A DNA stretch of 64,000 bases, taken from the NCBI GenBank assembly GCA_022799355.1, contig JAAWOG010000003.1:38755-102754 (forward strand). Reading direction: 5' to 3'. Each line of letters opens with the position of its first letter. Within the stretch, counting starts at the first letter, position 1. Positions 28,301 through 36,237 of this stretch are shown here, one piece after another. Below the pieces are notes generated by a model, which searched no databases, was not told the DNA's origin, and saw nothing but the letters and a program-made list of their open reading frames with translations. This stretch comes from Lachnospiraceae bacterium. Its GTDB lineage: Bacteria > Bacillota > Clostridia > Lachnospirales > Lachnospiraceae. The position numbers and the translations under genes are program-made.

Positions 28301-29105
28301 ACTGGTGATAAGGCTCCTCATAAGTCAGCGTCATCATATGAAGATAAGTATAATCCTCTATTTTCCAGTAAGCCGCCCGCTTCTCCATCTCCTCCTTTCC
28401 GAGTTCCTCTCCAATCCCCGTGGGCATGCCATAAACCTCCACGACAGAACCGTAACAGGCAACCTCAGGAGTAAAAAGCCTTCCGACCAGAAAAACCGCA
28501 ACGCCAAAAGCGGGAAGCCATTTTTTTCTGCTTGGATGCCTTTCAAAATATCCGGCTATTTTACCACACAATCCGATCACTGCCATACCGGTCCATTCTG
28601 CCAGAGAAACGATCCATATAACAAACAAAGCAAACAGCAGTCCGACTACTGTGGTAATCGGTCGAAAATATTTATGAAAAAAAGAGGCAGTTCCTTCTCC
28701 GAACCCCTCTAAAATTTTCCCTGCACACTTTAAATAATTTCTCCCGATCAGGCAGACCAGTTCCCAAATAATAACGATAACGATCACCCCGATCGCTATA
28801 AAGGAAAAAATACGGATTCCCATCTCTCTCTGATACTCTGCAAGAACGGGGCTGATCACACAATAAGCCGCAAATCCCAGTATATTTGTGATCATCACAG
28901 TAATATCTACCCAACTGCTCTCTTTATGCCTCTCGTCTATTTTGTTCCTGACATCAGTGATAAACTGATCTACCGGTTCCTTTTTCCTGATATTTCCAAA
29001 AAACAGGCGGATTTTCTTCAGCGCCTCTTTATATTTTCCGTATATCGTCCCCTCTATTTTTTCTCCTGTTCTTTTGATCCATGTTCCTGCTATTTTTCTG
29101 CCCAT
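22257..29105 (-). CDS. Giant membrane-anchored YD/GYA-repeat protein (2282 aa)
   Basis: I know no named protein with this architecture. An amphipathic N-terminus is followed by about four hydrophobic segments (residues 67-90, 97-121, 149-182, 196-213). After a non-repeat linker, tyrosine-rich repeats of about 33 residues run from about 430 to 2250, interrupted at about 630-710 by a Gln/Glu/Asn-rich spacer. A typical unit reads GYA-x5-YDEYGN-x6-YYD-x2-GxPV. In the central part four different unit types alternate in fixed order, about seven times. The units resemble the YD repeats of Rhs proteins and YwqK-type repeats, but there is no Rhs core motif, signal peptide or C-terminal toxin. The last 19 or so residues are encoded antisense to the DUF975 gene. 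Surface display and ligand binding are guesses. Confidence 0.85.
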   Translation of the reverse strand: MGRKIAGTWIKRTGEKIEGTIYGKYKEALKKIRLFFGNIRKKEPVDQFITDVRNKIDERHKESSWVDITVMITNILGFAAYCVISPVLAEYQREMGIRIFSFIAIGVIVIVIIWELVCLIGRNYLKCAGKILEGFGEGTASFFHKYFRPITTVVGLLFALFVIWIVSLAEWTGMAVIGLCGKIAGYFERHPSRKKWLPAFGVAVFLVGRLFTPEVACYGSVVEVYGMPTGIGEELGKEEMEKRAAYWKIEDYTYLHMMTLTYEEPYHQLEVMKQNSTAYNMLFFQPAARIEIKYNIDKSKYRSLNQNSFEKARENNYREPEKISYYDSSDKLILKLERNEYGKFDVVRYSSADAPRLLNSTLLYTKKERAGENDLTDGESEEAYHEEVSENSMTTRQIEVTYYEDGLIKTRRLSPYMYNANGINGEYYVYDENRRLKTLYYLDINGEFVCNKQGIMMVDFQYEDNGNLHSIRYYGGEDREEKTEGYQGVFCERFSYDLDGNLKERSQRDRNENLRSDDNGVCIYRYHYDEGRLVKEEFLGFDGEPVRDNYFQSNYVLFDMDDGGEMTELSVSIEAVGSSPTMAESSVSGFWAYVPGGTVFSEKDDAAYQAVSAKGYVLQEAEAALLSQTGRQNQASFEPADREQAGQVWDASENSKSTEEEQGSENKKNTEIHQEEKSDRIRNYETICYRINKNRRVHEKRYCDGNGRPVVRREGYAAIRYEYDKQGRIVAKRYYRDEKEPCRVKGGYAVVKNVYVSDENNDIASIKYLDMDGNSAVFNTMCGYAYVRYTRVPEDKNEIIYKEYFDEKNHPVCLPAGGYAMTEQYYDERNLLIWEAYYKERDNKPDRTFLGIDPEFSGADIRDEEERDKKYEKTCRTDYHVAEIWYEYEDSGNRIRELYKDETGQLVNRSDTGYAAVYWKYEGGKKTDCHYEGSRNQMLKAAVDKATGIAGTRYLYESGRVVREEYYDIQGEPSFRTDIGCAAQGFEYNDRGEVCTKFYYGLEGELVPRKDTGYAVAAYQDDEYGRTVSVRYYDAEKQPVISAEDHCAGYEYSYDEEGNREYIRYIGTDGELMIRRDLGYAQVRYDYDSNGNIVKGEYFDKEKGKNAKPLLRKERGYASYTSEYDENGNWLESCYYGLAGEPVLRQDEGYFRIINEYNDEGRVISQKFYDIHDAASMDDPDDGLLLVSTKYGCAGFLNDYVDKFDGDEKEDNIFEFEYEEDERVLKKITTYIGTDGEPVVRRDLGYAKVEIVYDMEGREVSAICYDTADTIAVRKEGGYAAFRDWYENGKWVKGEYYGADGMLISRNDAGYAVIENEYDEYGNRISEKYYDENYAPVISTKYHCAGFVSGYDEAGKKTHVHYLDTDGKMMMRRDLGYAQMTIGYDSVGNKVSESYFDTKGKPAVWKKGGYASYVDKYENARWTEGRYYDKKGRLTQRADEGYAVLKNKYDEYGQRITQSYYDASEELKPVVSTKYHCAGFQFEYDEWGNKVYAGYLGVDGNLMVRRDLGYAQAVMEYDEEGIGNKKREAYFDIFGKPAVDKEGGYSYYKNDYDEKGRLKSAEYYIIRNVRKQVDMAYEKTEGSVEDGREGIDRAREEGELVLRKDSGYARVEYDYDEWGQEERVFYTGTHGESVISTEYSCAGFVYKYDERGYRTDIFYLGQREGRGQETDVFYSGMEEEYIVRRDLGILHIQKAYDTQGNLVKEFYYASCPESDDDIPVSATYKKYGFAAYEEKFVNGRVVETKYLDAGGNPVIHGEKGYAIVRYEYDKYGQCTAEVYYGPDYEPIVSSEYYCAGKEYEYDERGNWTDGYYLGPDGDIIICRDLGYAHVSMERDECGNEVGVSYYDAEGNPVTWKKGGNTSAEFVYENGKCVERRYFDGQGNLKLRSDAGYAIIRYEYDEYGKQIGEDYYDTEGNPIFHKDYQCAGRRFGYDERENQTEFQCIGADGNPMMWKDLGYAQIRCEFDHFNNKIKEVYLDVGGMPVVREELGYAQTKWEYDKLGRMSKESYFNAADEPVMRKEGGYAYCKFSYSEEEHQKEIWYYDLENELTIRNDTGYAYVIYKYDAFGQKTGEFYWNYDKDWIRALNPENDCTGISYYYEENGDNTYIWYWGENGKVAECKDSGIAEVFMVYDVYGHEIKREYRKNDPKGGDTRILEIHKELGYAKVEYTYENNYWTETKYYDEDDKYIVPKGEGYAIYRRRYNELGQLRRETYYDENDEPTNYLDGKNAAVEYSYNSYGYIEKREYKSKDEVAAAVPAIVKIGTNADSSPDPDKTPSALHR
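23250..26100 (-). repeat. Higher-order repeat inside the giant gene: four-unit block, about seven copies
   Basis: Reading the protein, four unit types recur in order. One begins CAG and ends xxRRDL; the next begins GYAQ and ends KPAVxKxG; the next begins GYASY and contains YENGxW; the last begins GYAV and ends PVISTKYH. The CAG unit and the RDLG junction each occur seven times, giving blocks of about 130-145 codons. The copies have diverged by many substitutions and small insertions, so this is an old expansion and not a recent tandem array. Coordinates are approximate. Confidence 0.7.
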
Positions 29106-29205
29106 CTCCGTCTCTTCCCCTTGTCCTCTGCCGCTTAAAAAAAGTTTTTTAACCGGTCAAAAACAGAACCTGCCGAAAGCCGCGTTTTAAGAATAAAATC
29201 CCCCT

Positions 29206-29442
29206 CTACTTAAGCAGCTCTTCATATGTGGTGCCCAATTCATCCCGTATCGCCCTGAGCTGCTGTACCTGCAGATGCTGTACCCCTCTCTCGATTTTTA
29301 CGAGGCACTCCCTGGTGATGGGCGTCCCGCGCAGTTCTAACCGGCGCACAAGTTCCGTCTGCCCTATGCCTTTCGCGGTCCGTATTTCCCTGATGTTTTT
29401 TCCTATGTCTCCCGCAGCGTTCTGCTTAATCTTCTGTCCCAA
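29206..29442 (-). CDS. Small XRE-family helix-turn-helix regulator
   Basis: A 78-aa protein that is almost entirely a Cro/C1-type helix-turn-helix: IGKNIREIRTAKGIGQTELVRRL, then TRECLVKIERGVQHLQVQQLRAI. No dimerisation or effector domain is present. It lies about 100 bp upstream of the giant repeat gene in the same direction, and so may control it or be co-transcribed with it. There is no toxin-like neighbour, which speaks against a toxin-antitoxin pair. Confidence 0.85.
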   Translation of the reverse strand: MGQKIKQNAAGDIGKNIREIRTAKGIGQTELVRRLELRGTPITRECLVKIERGVQHLQVQQLRAIRDELGTTYEELLK

Positions 29443-29537
29443 TTTACCACCCCTTTATGAACCGGTTTCAGCCCTGATTTATTTTTATTGTAGGAGACAA
29501 TTGGAAGATATTGGGACTGATATTGGTCCTCTTATAA

Positions 29538-29569
29538 GAAAAAACAGGCACAGTCCCATGATCTGTGCC
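29538..29569 (-). terminator. Rho-independent terminator after the 47-aa membrane protein gene
   Basis: Minus strand GGCACAG-ATCATGGGA-CTGTGCC followed by TGTTTTTTC: a 7-bp GC-rich stem and a T-run, 60 bp past the stop codon. This is a clear terminator separating the small-protein genes from the XRE gene. Confidence 0.8.
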
Positions 29570-29627
29570 CGCTTCTGTTATGTTATGGCTTTATATCTTA
29601 TACAATTTCATCTGTTTTTCCATTCAC

Positions 29628-29771
29628 TCAATCATAGAGTGATGCCCCATACTTCACCTTCCGATATATCTTCTGTCCCAGAACAAAAAACAAAGCAGCA
29701 AAAAGATACACTGTGGACAGGGCTCCCGATACCACATCCAAAGCAAAAATAAGCATATATCCGATATTCAT
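29628..29771 (-). CDS. 47-aa single-pass membrane protein
   Basis: The good site GAGAGGAGAATTTTT precedes the ATG of MNIGYMLIF, giving 47 residues; the 66-aa track version adds 19 unlikely residues. The protein is one or two hydrophobic segments (MLIFALDVVSGALSTVYLFAALFFVLG) plus a basic tail (QKIYRKVKYGASLYD). It has its own terminator. Small proteins with this tail look familiar from related bacteria, but I cannot name a function. It could be a subunit or regulator of a membrane complex. Confidence 0.65.
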   Translation of the reverse strand: MNIGYMLIFALDVVSGALSTVYLFAALFFVLGQKIYRKVKYGASLYD

Positions 29772-29882
29772 AAAAATTCTCCTCTCACATTCATACCATC
29801 TGTTTGAAGCGCGGCGCAACACAAACAACCCATGCGCTGCGGCGTGTGGGCAATTTAAATTTCAATTATTTAATTATAATAT

Positions 29883-30344
29883 CTATGAATATAAAAGGAA
29901 TGTTGCTTTCTCTCCATCCTGTCCATGGATGTACTGCAAGATGACGGTATTACTGATAATCTCACATAATCCGTCAGTGAAAAGGGATATAGGTCCAAAG
30001 AAATACGAAAGAGAAATCTTTTCTGCCGACAAAATGCCAAAGACACTGCCCCAGATTCTGCCGGAAACCGTCCGCCGGGCACTTCTTCGCGGAATAATCG
30101 CATTGTTCCCCTGCCCTCCGGTCTCGGAAACATACGCCTGCTGCGCCGGAATCCCCTTCTTAGCCGCACCAAGCGCTGATGCACCGGCATATTCCCCGCT
30201 GTCACAGGCAGCCTCCGCAAAATCCCGGTACGCCAAAGAGGAATCTGCCTGCACACTGTCAAAGCAGATTCCCAGAAGAAGGGCACATATGGTACATAAG
30301 ATCCATAACCTGCTGCCGGATCTTCCATTCTTCTCAAAGCGCAC
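29883..30344 (-). CDS. Small exported or membrane protein of unknown function
   Basis: A 153-aa frame starting at a GTG preceded by GGAGGAGAAGTTTC. It opens with basic residues and a hydrophobic segment ending in a plausible signal-peptidase site (LCTICALLLGICFDSVQADS). A low-complexity middle and a C-terminal part with a second hydrophobic stretch and the ending ILQYIHGQDGEKATFLLYS follow. Two other frames are open here, but this one has the signal-peptide logic, the ribosome binding site and an upstream TATAAT. No family recognised. Confidence 0.5.
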   Translation of the reverse strand: MRFEKNGRSGSRLWILCTICALLLGICFDSVQADSSLAYRDFAEAACDSGEYAGASALGAAKKGIPAQQAYVSETGGQGNNAIIPRRSARRTVSGRIWGSVFGILSAEKISLSYFFGPISLFTDGLCEIISNTVILQYIHGQDGEKATFLLYS

Positions 30345-30431
30345 GAAACTTCTCCTCCACACGGATAATTTTCATTATATGATAAATCTTCGATTCATAA
30401 TCACCATTCGCCGCTCGCTTTGTTAACGCTC

Positions 30432-30437
30432 ATTATA
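30432..30437 (-). promoter_or_regulatory. Extended -10 promoter for the small exported protein gene
   Basis: Minus strand GTATGATATAATGAGC contains TGATATAAT, an extended -10 box, about 90 bp upstream of the GTG start. A TTGCAG lies 19 bp upstream as a possible -35. A second TATAAT occurs nearer the gene (CATATAATG). Confidence 0.5.
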
Positions 30438-30519
30438 TCATACCTCACAGGCAGGTCTGCAAATTCCGCATCCCGCCCGAATAATGAACGCAAAACCTTA
30501 ACCAATGCGCGGCAGGCTC

Positions 30520-31639
30520 TTACGCCTCCCTGGGCGGTCTGTGAATCCATTTCAGATAAGCGTTGATAAAGGAATCCAGCGCGCCGTCCATCACGGCGTC
30601 CACATTCCCTGTCTCCTCCTCCGTCCGCAGATCCTTCACTAGCTTATAAGGCTGCATCACATAAGAACGGATCTGGTTGCCCCAGCCGATCTCCTTTACA
30701 TCGCCGCGGATATCCGAAAGCTTATCGGCATTTTCCTCCTGCTTCAGCATATAGAGCTTTGCCTTCAGCATCTGCATCGCCTTATCCTTATTCTGGAACT
30801 GGCTCCGCTCATTCTGGCAGGTCACAACGATCCCCGTCGGAAAATGCGTAATACGGATCGCCGAGGAAGTCTTGTTGATATGCTGTCCGCCTGCGCCGCT
30901 GCTTCGATAAGTATCGATCCTGATATCCTCGTCTTTCACTTCAATATCCAGATCTTCCTCAATATCCGGCATCACATCCAGCGAAACAAAGGATGTCTGC
31001 CGCTTGCCCTGGGCATTAAAAGGAGAGATACGCACAAGACGGTGCACACCTTTCTCGGATTTCAGATAGCCATAGGCATTCTCGCCGTTGATCTGGAACG
31101 TCACGGACTTGATGCCCGCCTCGTCTCCGTCCAGCATATCCAGCATATCCACCTGATATCCCTTCTTTTCCGCCCATCTCGTATACATACGATAGAGCAT
31201 GCCGCACCAGTCGCAGCTCTCCGTGCCGCCGGCGCCCGCATTCAGCTTTAAGATCGCGTTATTCCTGTCGTATTCGCCGTCCAGCAGCGTACTGATCCTC
31301 ACGCTCTCAAAAGTGCGCACAAAATCCTGCAGCTCCTGCGAGATCTCCGGCACAAGCTCCTCGTCCTCTTCCTCATAACCCATCTCAATCAACGTCAGAA
31401 TGTCCTCATACTGCTGGGACAATCCGTTCATCGTATCCACGATATCCTTGAGCTGTTTGGATTCTATTACCTTTTTGTTGGAGATCTCAGGATCATCCCA
31501 GAAGCCGGGCGCCTGCATTTCCATCTCCAGTTCTTCGATTCGCTTCTCCCTGTCAGCGAGGTTAAAGTGAATCCCTCACTTCCGCTAAAGGCGTCTCGTA
31601 AGCAAGGAGTTCCTGCTTCATATTATCCAGTTCTACCAT
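30520..31639 (-). CDS. prfB: Peptide chain release factor 2, with programmed +1 frameshift
   Basis: Class I release factor that reads UGA and UAA. The ORF track shows only the second part (from 31524). The true start is the ATG at 31639, preceded by AAGGTGGTGA; it begins MVELDNMKQELLAYETPLAEVRDSL and meets an in-frame TAA at 31562-31564. A +1 shift at CTT joins it to NLADREKRIEELEMEMQAPGFW, restoring the full RF2 N-terminus and giving 372 aa. The catalytic GGQ is in SSGAGGQHINKTSSA. The specificity loop (RF2-type SPF) is seen as RISPFNAQGKR. It follows secA, as in many Firmicutes. The frameshift signal is atypical (see the regulatory feature). Confidence 0.96.
31561..31580 (-). promoter_or_regulatory. 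prfB programmed frameshift site with UAA stop
   Basis: Minus strand GTGAGGGATTCACTTTAAC. The slippery CTT and the following C are canonical, but the zero-frame stop is TAA where RF2 genes nearly always have TGA. The usual AGGGGG three bases before CTT is replaced by GAGG/AGGGA at longer spacing. RF1 as well as RF2 can read UAA, so feedback on RF2 level should be weaker. Confidence 0.9.
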
Positions 31640-31776
31640 TAACAAAATCACCACCTTATTATTTTTTATCGGTTATACCCGACTCGCAAACACTTCGTTT
31701 TTTGCTCGTATCGCCGCTTGCAAAACAACGGCTCAATCGCACCGGTTCCCATATTTCTTATCGCTTTCAATATTTC

Positions 31777-34341
31777 CTATCTTTTGCCGCAGCAGTTTTT
31801 ATATTTTTTACCGCTTCCGCAGGGACACGGATCATTCGGATAGACCTTCGCAGCCGCCCTCTTCACCGGCTTCTTTGCCAGTGTATCATCCTTGTTCGTG
31901 CCGGTCACTTTCGCCACCTGTTCACGCTCTACCTTTTCTTCCACCTTCACGTGCATCAGAAGCCGTACCGTATCTTCCCTGATGTTCTGCGTCATCTCAT
32001 CGAACATGGAATAACCCGCCATCTTGTATTCCACCAGCGGATCTCTCTGGCCGTAGGCCTGCAAACCCGCCCCCTGGCGTAGCTGGTCCATATCGTCGAT
32101 ATGTCCCATCCACTTTCTGTCGATGACTTTCAGGAGAATCACACGCTCTAATTCCCTGATCTGCTCCGGATTCGGGAATTCCGCTTCTTTCGCCTCGTAA
32201 AGTTTTACGGCTTCTCCCTTAAGCTGCTGTTTCAGGCTGTCCTTTCCGCTTCCGTTCAGGCGCTCCGCCGTCACCGGCTCCACCGGAATAATCGGTATAA
32301 GCAGGGAATTTAACTCGTTAAAGTCCCACTTTTCCACATTGTTGTCATCACCGATTGCCATATCCACACAGTTCTCCGCAATATCGGTGATCATCTTATA
32401 GATCACATCCCGCATGCTCTCGCCGTTTAAGACGCGGAGCCTCTCCTCGTAGATGATCTCACGCTGCTCGTTCATCACCTGGTCGTATTCCAGCAGGTTT
32501 TTTCTGATGCCGAAGTTGTTGCCCTCAATCTTCTTCTGGGCGGATTCAATCGCCTTTGTCAGAGAACTGTGCTCAATCTCCTGTCCCTCCGGAATGCCAA
32601 GGGCATTAAACATCGTGATCATCCGCTCGGAACCGAACAGCCGCATCAGATCATCCTCCAGAGAGATATAAAACCGGGAAGCACCCGGATCGCCCTGACG
32701 CCCGGAACGTCCTCTTAACTGATTATCGATACGCCTCGATTCATGCCGCTCCGTACCGATGATCATCAGACCGCCGGCTGCCCTCGCCTCCTCGTCCAGC
32801 TTGATATCCGTACCACGCCCCGCCATATTGGTGGCGATGGTCACGGCGCCGTGAACACCGGCATCCGCCACGATCTCCGCCTCCTGCTCATGGAACTTGG
32901 CATTCAGCACATTATGGGGAACGCCCCTCTTTCGCAGCATATTGCTCAGTTCCTCCGAAGCCTCGATGGTGATCGTACCCACCAGCACCGGCTGCTGCCT
33001 CTTATGACACTCTTCCACCGCATCGCAGATCGCTTTTAATTTTTCTTTTCTTGTCTTATATACGCTGTCCTGATGGTCTTTTCTTGCCACCGGCCTGTTG
33101 GTCGGGATCTCAATGACATCCATGCCGTAGATATCCCGGAACTCCTTTTCCTCGGTCAGCGCCGTACCGGTCATTCCGGATTTTTTCTCAAATTTATTAA
33201 AGAAGTTCTGGAAGGTAATCGTTGCGAGGGTTTTGCTCTCCCTCTTTACCTTTACATGCTCCTTCGCCTCAATCGCCTGATGCAGGCCGTCGGAGTAGCG
33301 CCTGCCCGGCATAATACGCCCGGTAAACTCATCCACGATCAACACCTGATCATCTTTTACCACATAGTCCTTGTCCCGGAACATCAGATTGTTGGCTCTG
33401 AGCGCCAGATCCATATTGTGCTGAATCTCCAGATTCTCGGAATCCGCCAGGTTTTCCAAGTTAAAGAACTGCTCCACCCTTTTTACGCCGGCTTCCGTCA
33501 GCACCACCACTTTATCTTTCTCATTGACAATAAAGTCGCCGCTCTCTTCCCGCTGGATGCCCATGATAAAGTCCATCTTTGACATCTCTTCCATATCGGC
33601 GCCGCGCTGCATCTGGCGCGCCAGAATATCGCACGCCTCATAGAGCTTTGTGGACTTTCCGCTCTGGCCGGAGATGATCAGCGGTGTCCTTGCCTCGTCC
33701 ACCAGTACCGAGTCCACTTCGTCGATGATCGCATAGTGGAGGCTCCTCTGCACAAGCTGCTCCTTGTAGATGACCATATTGTCACGCAGATAGTCAAATC
33801 CCAGTTCATTGTTTGTTACATAAGTGATATCGCAGTTATAGGCTTCCCGTCTCTCATCATTTTTCATCTCATTCAGAACGACGCCCACGGTAAGCCCCAG
33901 AAACTCATGTACCTGTCCCATCCATTCCCGGTCACGGTTTGCCAGATAGTCGTTGACCGTGACGATATGCACGCCCTTTCCTTCCAGCGCATTCAGGTAT
34001 GCCGGCAGAGTGGAAACAAGCGTCTTACCTTCACCGGTACGCATCTCCGCGATACGCCCCTGATGCAGGATAATCCCGCCGATAAGCTGTACCCGGTAGG
34101 GCTCCATATTCAGCACGCGCCTGGCCGCTTCCCTGACTACCGCAAAAGCTTCCGGCAGAATATCGTCCAGCGTCTCGCCCTCTTCCAGTCTCTTTTTAAA
34201 TTCCTTAGTCTTACCCTTTAACTGCTCGTCTTCCATGTCCATCATGTCATTTCGCATCGCTTCTATTTTATCCACGATGGGCATGATCCGCTTCAGTTCT
34301 CTCTGGCTGTGCGTGCCAAAGACTTTGTTGATCACATTCAT
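31777..34341 (-). CDS. secA: SecA, preprotein translocase ATPase
   Basis: Motor of the general secretion pathway, 854 aa with the start at [11 protein letters not shown] (GGAGGCAAAGA upstream); the track adds 19 spurious residues. Helicase-type motifs are present: Walker [12 protein letters not shown], Walker [18 protein letters not shown], and [12 protein letters not shown] in the second nucleotide-binding domain. The preprotein cross-linking, scaffold and wing domains follow. The tail ends in a zinc-binding SEC-C motif ([15 protein letters not shown]) used for SecB or ribosome contact. It has its own strong promoter, and prfB follows 137 bp downstream. Confidence 0.98.
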   Translation of the reverse strand: MNVINKVFGTHSQRELKRIMPIVDKIEAMRNDMMDMEDEQLKGKTKEFKKRLEEGETLDDILPEAFAVVREAARRVLNMEPYRVQLIGGIILHQGRIAEMRTGEGKTLVSTLPAYLNALEGKGVHIVTVNDYLANRDREWMGQVHEFLGLTVGVVLNEMKNDERREAYNCDITYVTNNELGFDYLRDNMVIYKEQLVQRSLHYAIIDEVDSVLVDEARTPLIISGQSGKSTKLYEACDILARQMQRGADMEEMSKMDFIMGIQREESGDFIVNEKDKVVVLTEAGVKRVEQFFNLENLADSENLEIQHNMDLALRANNLMFRDKDYVVKDDQVLIVDEFTGRIMPGRRYSDGLHQAIEAKEHVKVKRESKTLATITFQNFFNKFEKKSGMTGTALTEEKEFRDIYGMDVIEIPTNRPVARKDHQDSVYKTRKEKLKAICDAVEECHKRQQPVLVGTITIEASEELSNMLRKRGVPHNVLNAKFHEQEAEIVADAGVHGAVTIATNMAGRGTDIKLDEEARAAGGLMIIGTERHESRRIDNQLRGRSGRQGDPGASRFYISLEDDLMRLFGSERMITMFNALGIPEGQEIEHSSLTKAIESAQKKIEGNNFGIRKNLLEYDQVMNEQREIIYEERLRVLNGESMRDVIYKMITDIAENCVDMAIGDDNNVEKWDFNELNSLLIPIIPVEPVTAERLNGSGKDSLKQQLKGEAVKLYEAKEAEFPNPEQIRELERVILLKVIDRKWMGHIDDMDQLRQGAGLQAYGQRDPLVEYKMAGYSMFDEMTQNIREDTVRLLMHVKVEEKVEREQVAKVTGTNKDDTLAKKPVKRAAAKVYPNDPCPCGSGKKYKNCCGKR

Positions 34342-34417
34342 TCTTTGCCTCCGTTTGACTGCATCCCGCCCGCCGAAATTGCTGCGGCGAAGGGGCATAC
34401 TAAACCCAGATTAAAGT

Positions 34418-34446
34418 ATTATAGCAGAAAATGACGGGGTGTTCAA
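34418..34446 (-). promoter_or_regulatory. secA promoter
   Basis: Minus strand TTGAAC, 17-bp spacer, TATAAT with a TGC extension directly before it: a near-consensus housekeeping promoter about 75 bp upstream of the secA ATG. It separates secA from the preceding 14-kb operon. Confidence 0.85.
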
Positions 34447-34515
34447 CTAAAAATGCGCGGCGATGTTATAAGTCGTTGCCGGTCACGGCGTGCACGGTCA
34501 CTTTAAGTCCGCAAG

Positions 34516-36237
34516 TCAGCTTTCCGCCTGCTCCGTATCGCCCCCATGCATTGCTATAAATTGTTCCGCCAGAGATTGCATCTGAGGGGTAAGGAGCTGT
34601 GTTCGGACGTTTTCCGACCGGAGGGAGTTTTGAGCGATAAAGTCCCCTGCCAGTATACCGTCCGCTTCCACCGTATGTTCCTGTCCGTCGGTAAATTCAA
34701 AATTGTAAACCATGCCCTGATAATCACATTCATACACCCATTTTACCTTATCCGTCTCTCCCTCTCCTGACAGTACCCTGTAACCCGGGCGCACGCATCC
34801 CGCCTGCAGGGTGATTCCGCCCTCCAATACAATGGGGTGGGTATATGTCACTTTCAGTTTTTTTCCGCTTTCGGTACAAATGCAGAGCAGTATTTTCTCA
34901 GGTCCTGCGTAGACTTCCCGCACCGTTCGATCTCCCGACATGGTAAACAGCACATCCCCCATCCGTATCCGTTCCACCGGCTTTCTGCTGCCATCCGCCA
35001 TCCTGATCAGTGTCCCTTCTCCGAAACACCCCCACCTGATATTGATCCTTGGGATATACACATCATAATTATTGCTGCTATGGTAAAAATGAAAGCCTTC
35101 CGGTTCCTTATCCTGAGAAACAATGCTTATGGGAATCCCCGTGGGCAGCCCCCCGTATGTCACATTGATCCAGAACGAAGCATGCAGGGACAAAGTCCGC
35201 CCTACCTCATAGGAACCTGTCGTATAATTCGTCATCAGCATCGGACAGTTCCAGTCGTCTCCGCTGCTTACGCCGGAAAAATCAATGGAGAGTATTTTGC
35301 CGTCCACCGTAAAAGCCTTCTTTATCTCATTCCAGTCCCTGTTATACTCCACATGCTTCTTGGGAGGATCGCCAAACTCCAGAGAAGGCTTAAAAGAATG
35401 TACCGTATCCAGTATGTTCTGCTTATCAAGTGAAATCTCATCCTTGAACTGCAGCTGCGCTTTGAGGGGAATACATGTTTTTACCTGTCGGTTGGCATCG
35501 TCTCTGACATTTTTATAGCTGTAGTCTACCGTTTCCCCGGAATCCGCTCCCCGGTCATAGAGCATTTTGATCGGCTGATTTCCCTGTTTGGAACAGGGTG
35601 CACTTACCGAAAACTCCCGGACAAACATATCCCCTTCCTCATCGGTAAAATTCGGATTCTCCACAACATATTCCGCGCAGTGCAGACAGCCGTTAAAATC
35701 CGTACCGGAATACTTCGCATACGCATTAACCCGCTTTTTTGAAAATTCCGTTCCGTCATAGATCTTATTGGTGCGCATCTGCGCTTCGGCGCTGTTGATA
35801 TTGCGAAATACTTTCGTAAAAGAGGCAACGTGATAGCCATCTGTCAGATTATTGATACTCCCTGCCACCACGGCGGCGGGCCAGGTTTTCGATACGGGTT
35901 CCCCCTCCGTCATGCCGGCAGGCTGATCCGACAGGTATGTTCCATCCTCCAGGCTCAGTTGAATCACGGATAACAGCCCTTCCTTTTCAGCTCCCTTTCT
36001 GCCATCGCCGCCGGCAAACCCGGGGGCACTGACATATAAATTTCCCTCCACCGCCCTGACGCTGCCGTTCCTTTTTTTCAGCTCATGCTCATATTCCCTG
36101 GTATCCTGAATGGCTTTCCAGACCGCAGGATATTTCGTTTTCACAACACTCTCTCCGCCCCACCCGGCGATCAGCTTCTCCGTATCCTTCGGATTGCTGA
36201 AATCGTATTGATAATAACCGCTTCCCTGTTCATACAT
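34516..36237 (-). CDS. Uncharacterised protein with C-terminal intein-like Hint domain
   Basis: Last gene of the 14-kb operon, 573 aa from the ATG of MYEQGSGYY (GGAGGG seven bases upstream, 8-nt overlap with the previous gene). Residues 1-400 match no family I know and contain several Cys-rich motifs (NGCLHCAEY). From about residue 404 a Hint domain follows: the start CFGEGTLIRMADGSRKPVE, block B TYTHPI, and a terminal block VYNFEF...HTVEADGILAGDFIAQN followed by Ser. Cys first, TxxH and a final Asn before Ser are the residues needed for autoproteolysis or splicing. About 36 residues follow. Hint domains occur in inteins, bacterial intein-like elements and toxin precursors. Confidence 0.8.
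   Translation of the reverse strand: MYEQGSGYYQYDFSNPKDTEKLIAGWGGESVVKTKYPAVWKAIQDTREYEHELKKRNGSVRAVEGNLYVSAPGFAGGDGRKGAEKEGLLSVIQLSLEDGTYLSDQPAGMTEGEPVSKTWPAAVVAGSINNLTDGYHVASFTKVFRNINSAEAQMRTNKIYDGTEFSKKRVNAYAKYSGTDFNGCLHCAEYVVENPNFTDEEGDMFVREFSVSAPCSKQGNQPIKMLYDRGADSGETVDYSYKNVRDDANRQVKTCIPLKAQLQFKDEISLDKQNILDTVHSFKPSLEFGDPPKKHVEYNRDWNEIKKAFTVDGKILSIDFSGVSSGDDWNCPMLMTNYTTGSYEVGRTLSLHASFWINVTYGGLPTGIPISIVSQDKEPEGFHFYHSSNNYDVYIPRINIRWGCFGEGTLIRMADGSRKPVERIRMGDVLFTMSGDRTVREVYAGPEKILLCICTESGKKLKVTYTHPIVLEGGITLQAGCVRPGYRVLSGEGETDKVKWVYECDYQGMVYNFEFTDGQEHTVEADGILAGDFIAQNSLRSENVRTQLLTPQMQSLAEQFIAMHGGDTEQAES

Noticed and set aside
22257-29105. Rhs-type polymorphic toxin
   Set aside because: The YD-like repeats are suggestive, but there is no RHS core motif (PxxxxDPxGL), no toxin tip and no immunity gene beyond it.
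29713-30426. 237-codon + strand frame over the small-protein region
   Set aside because: It spans a terminator and two opposite-strand genes with ribosome binding sites; the translation shows no domain.
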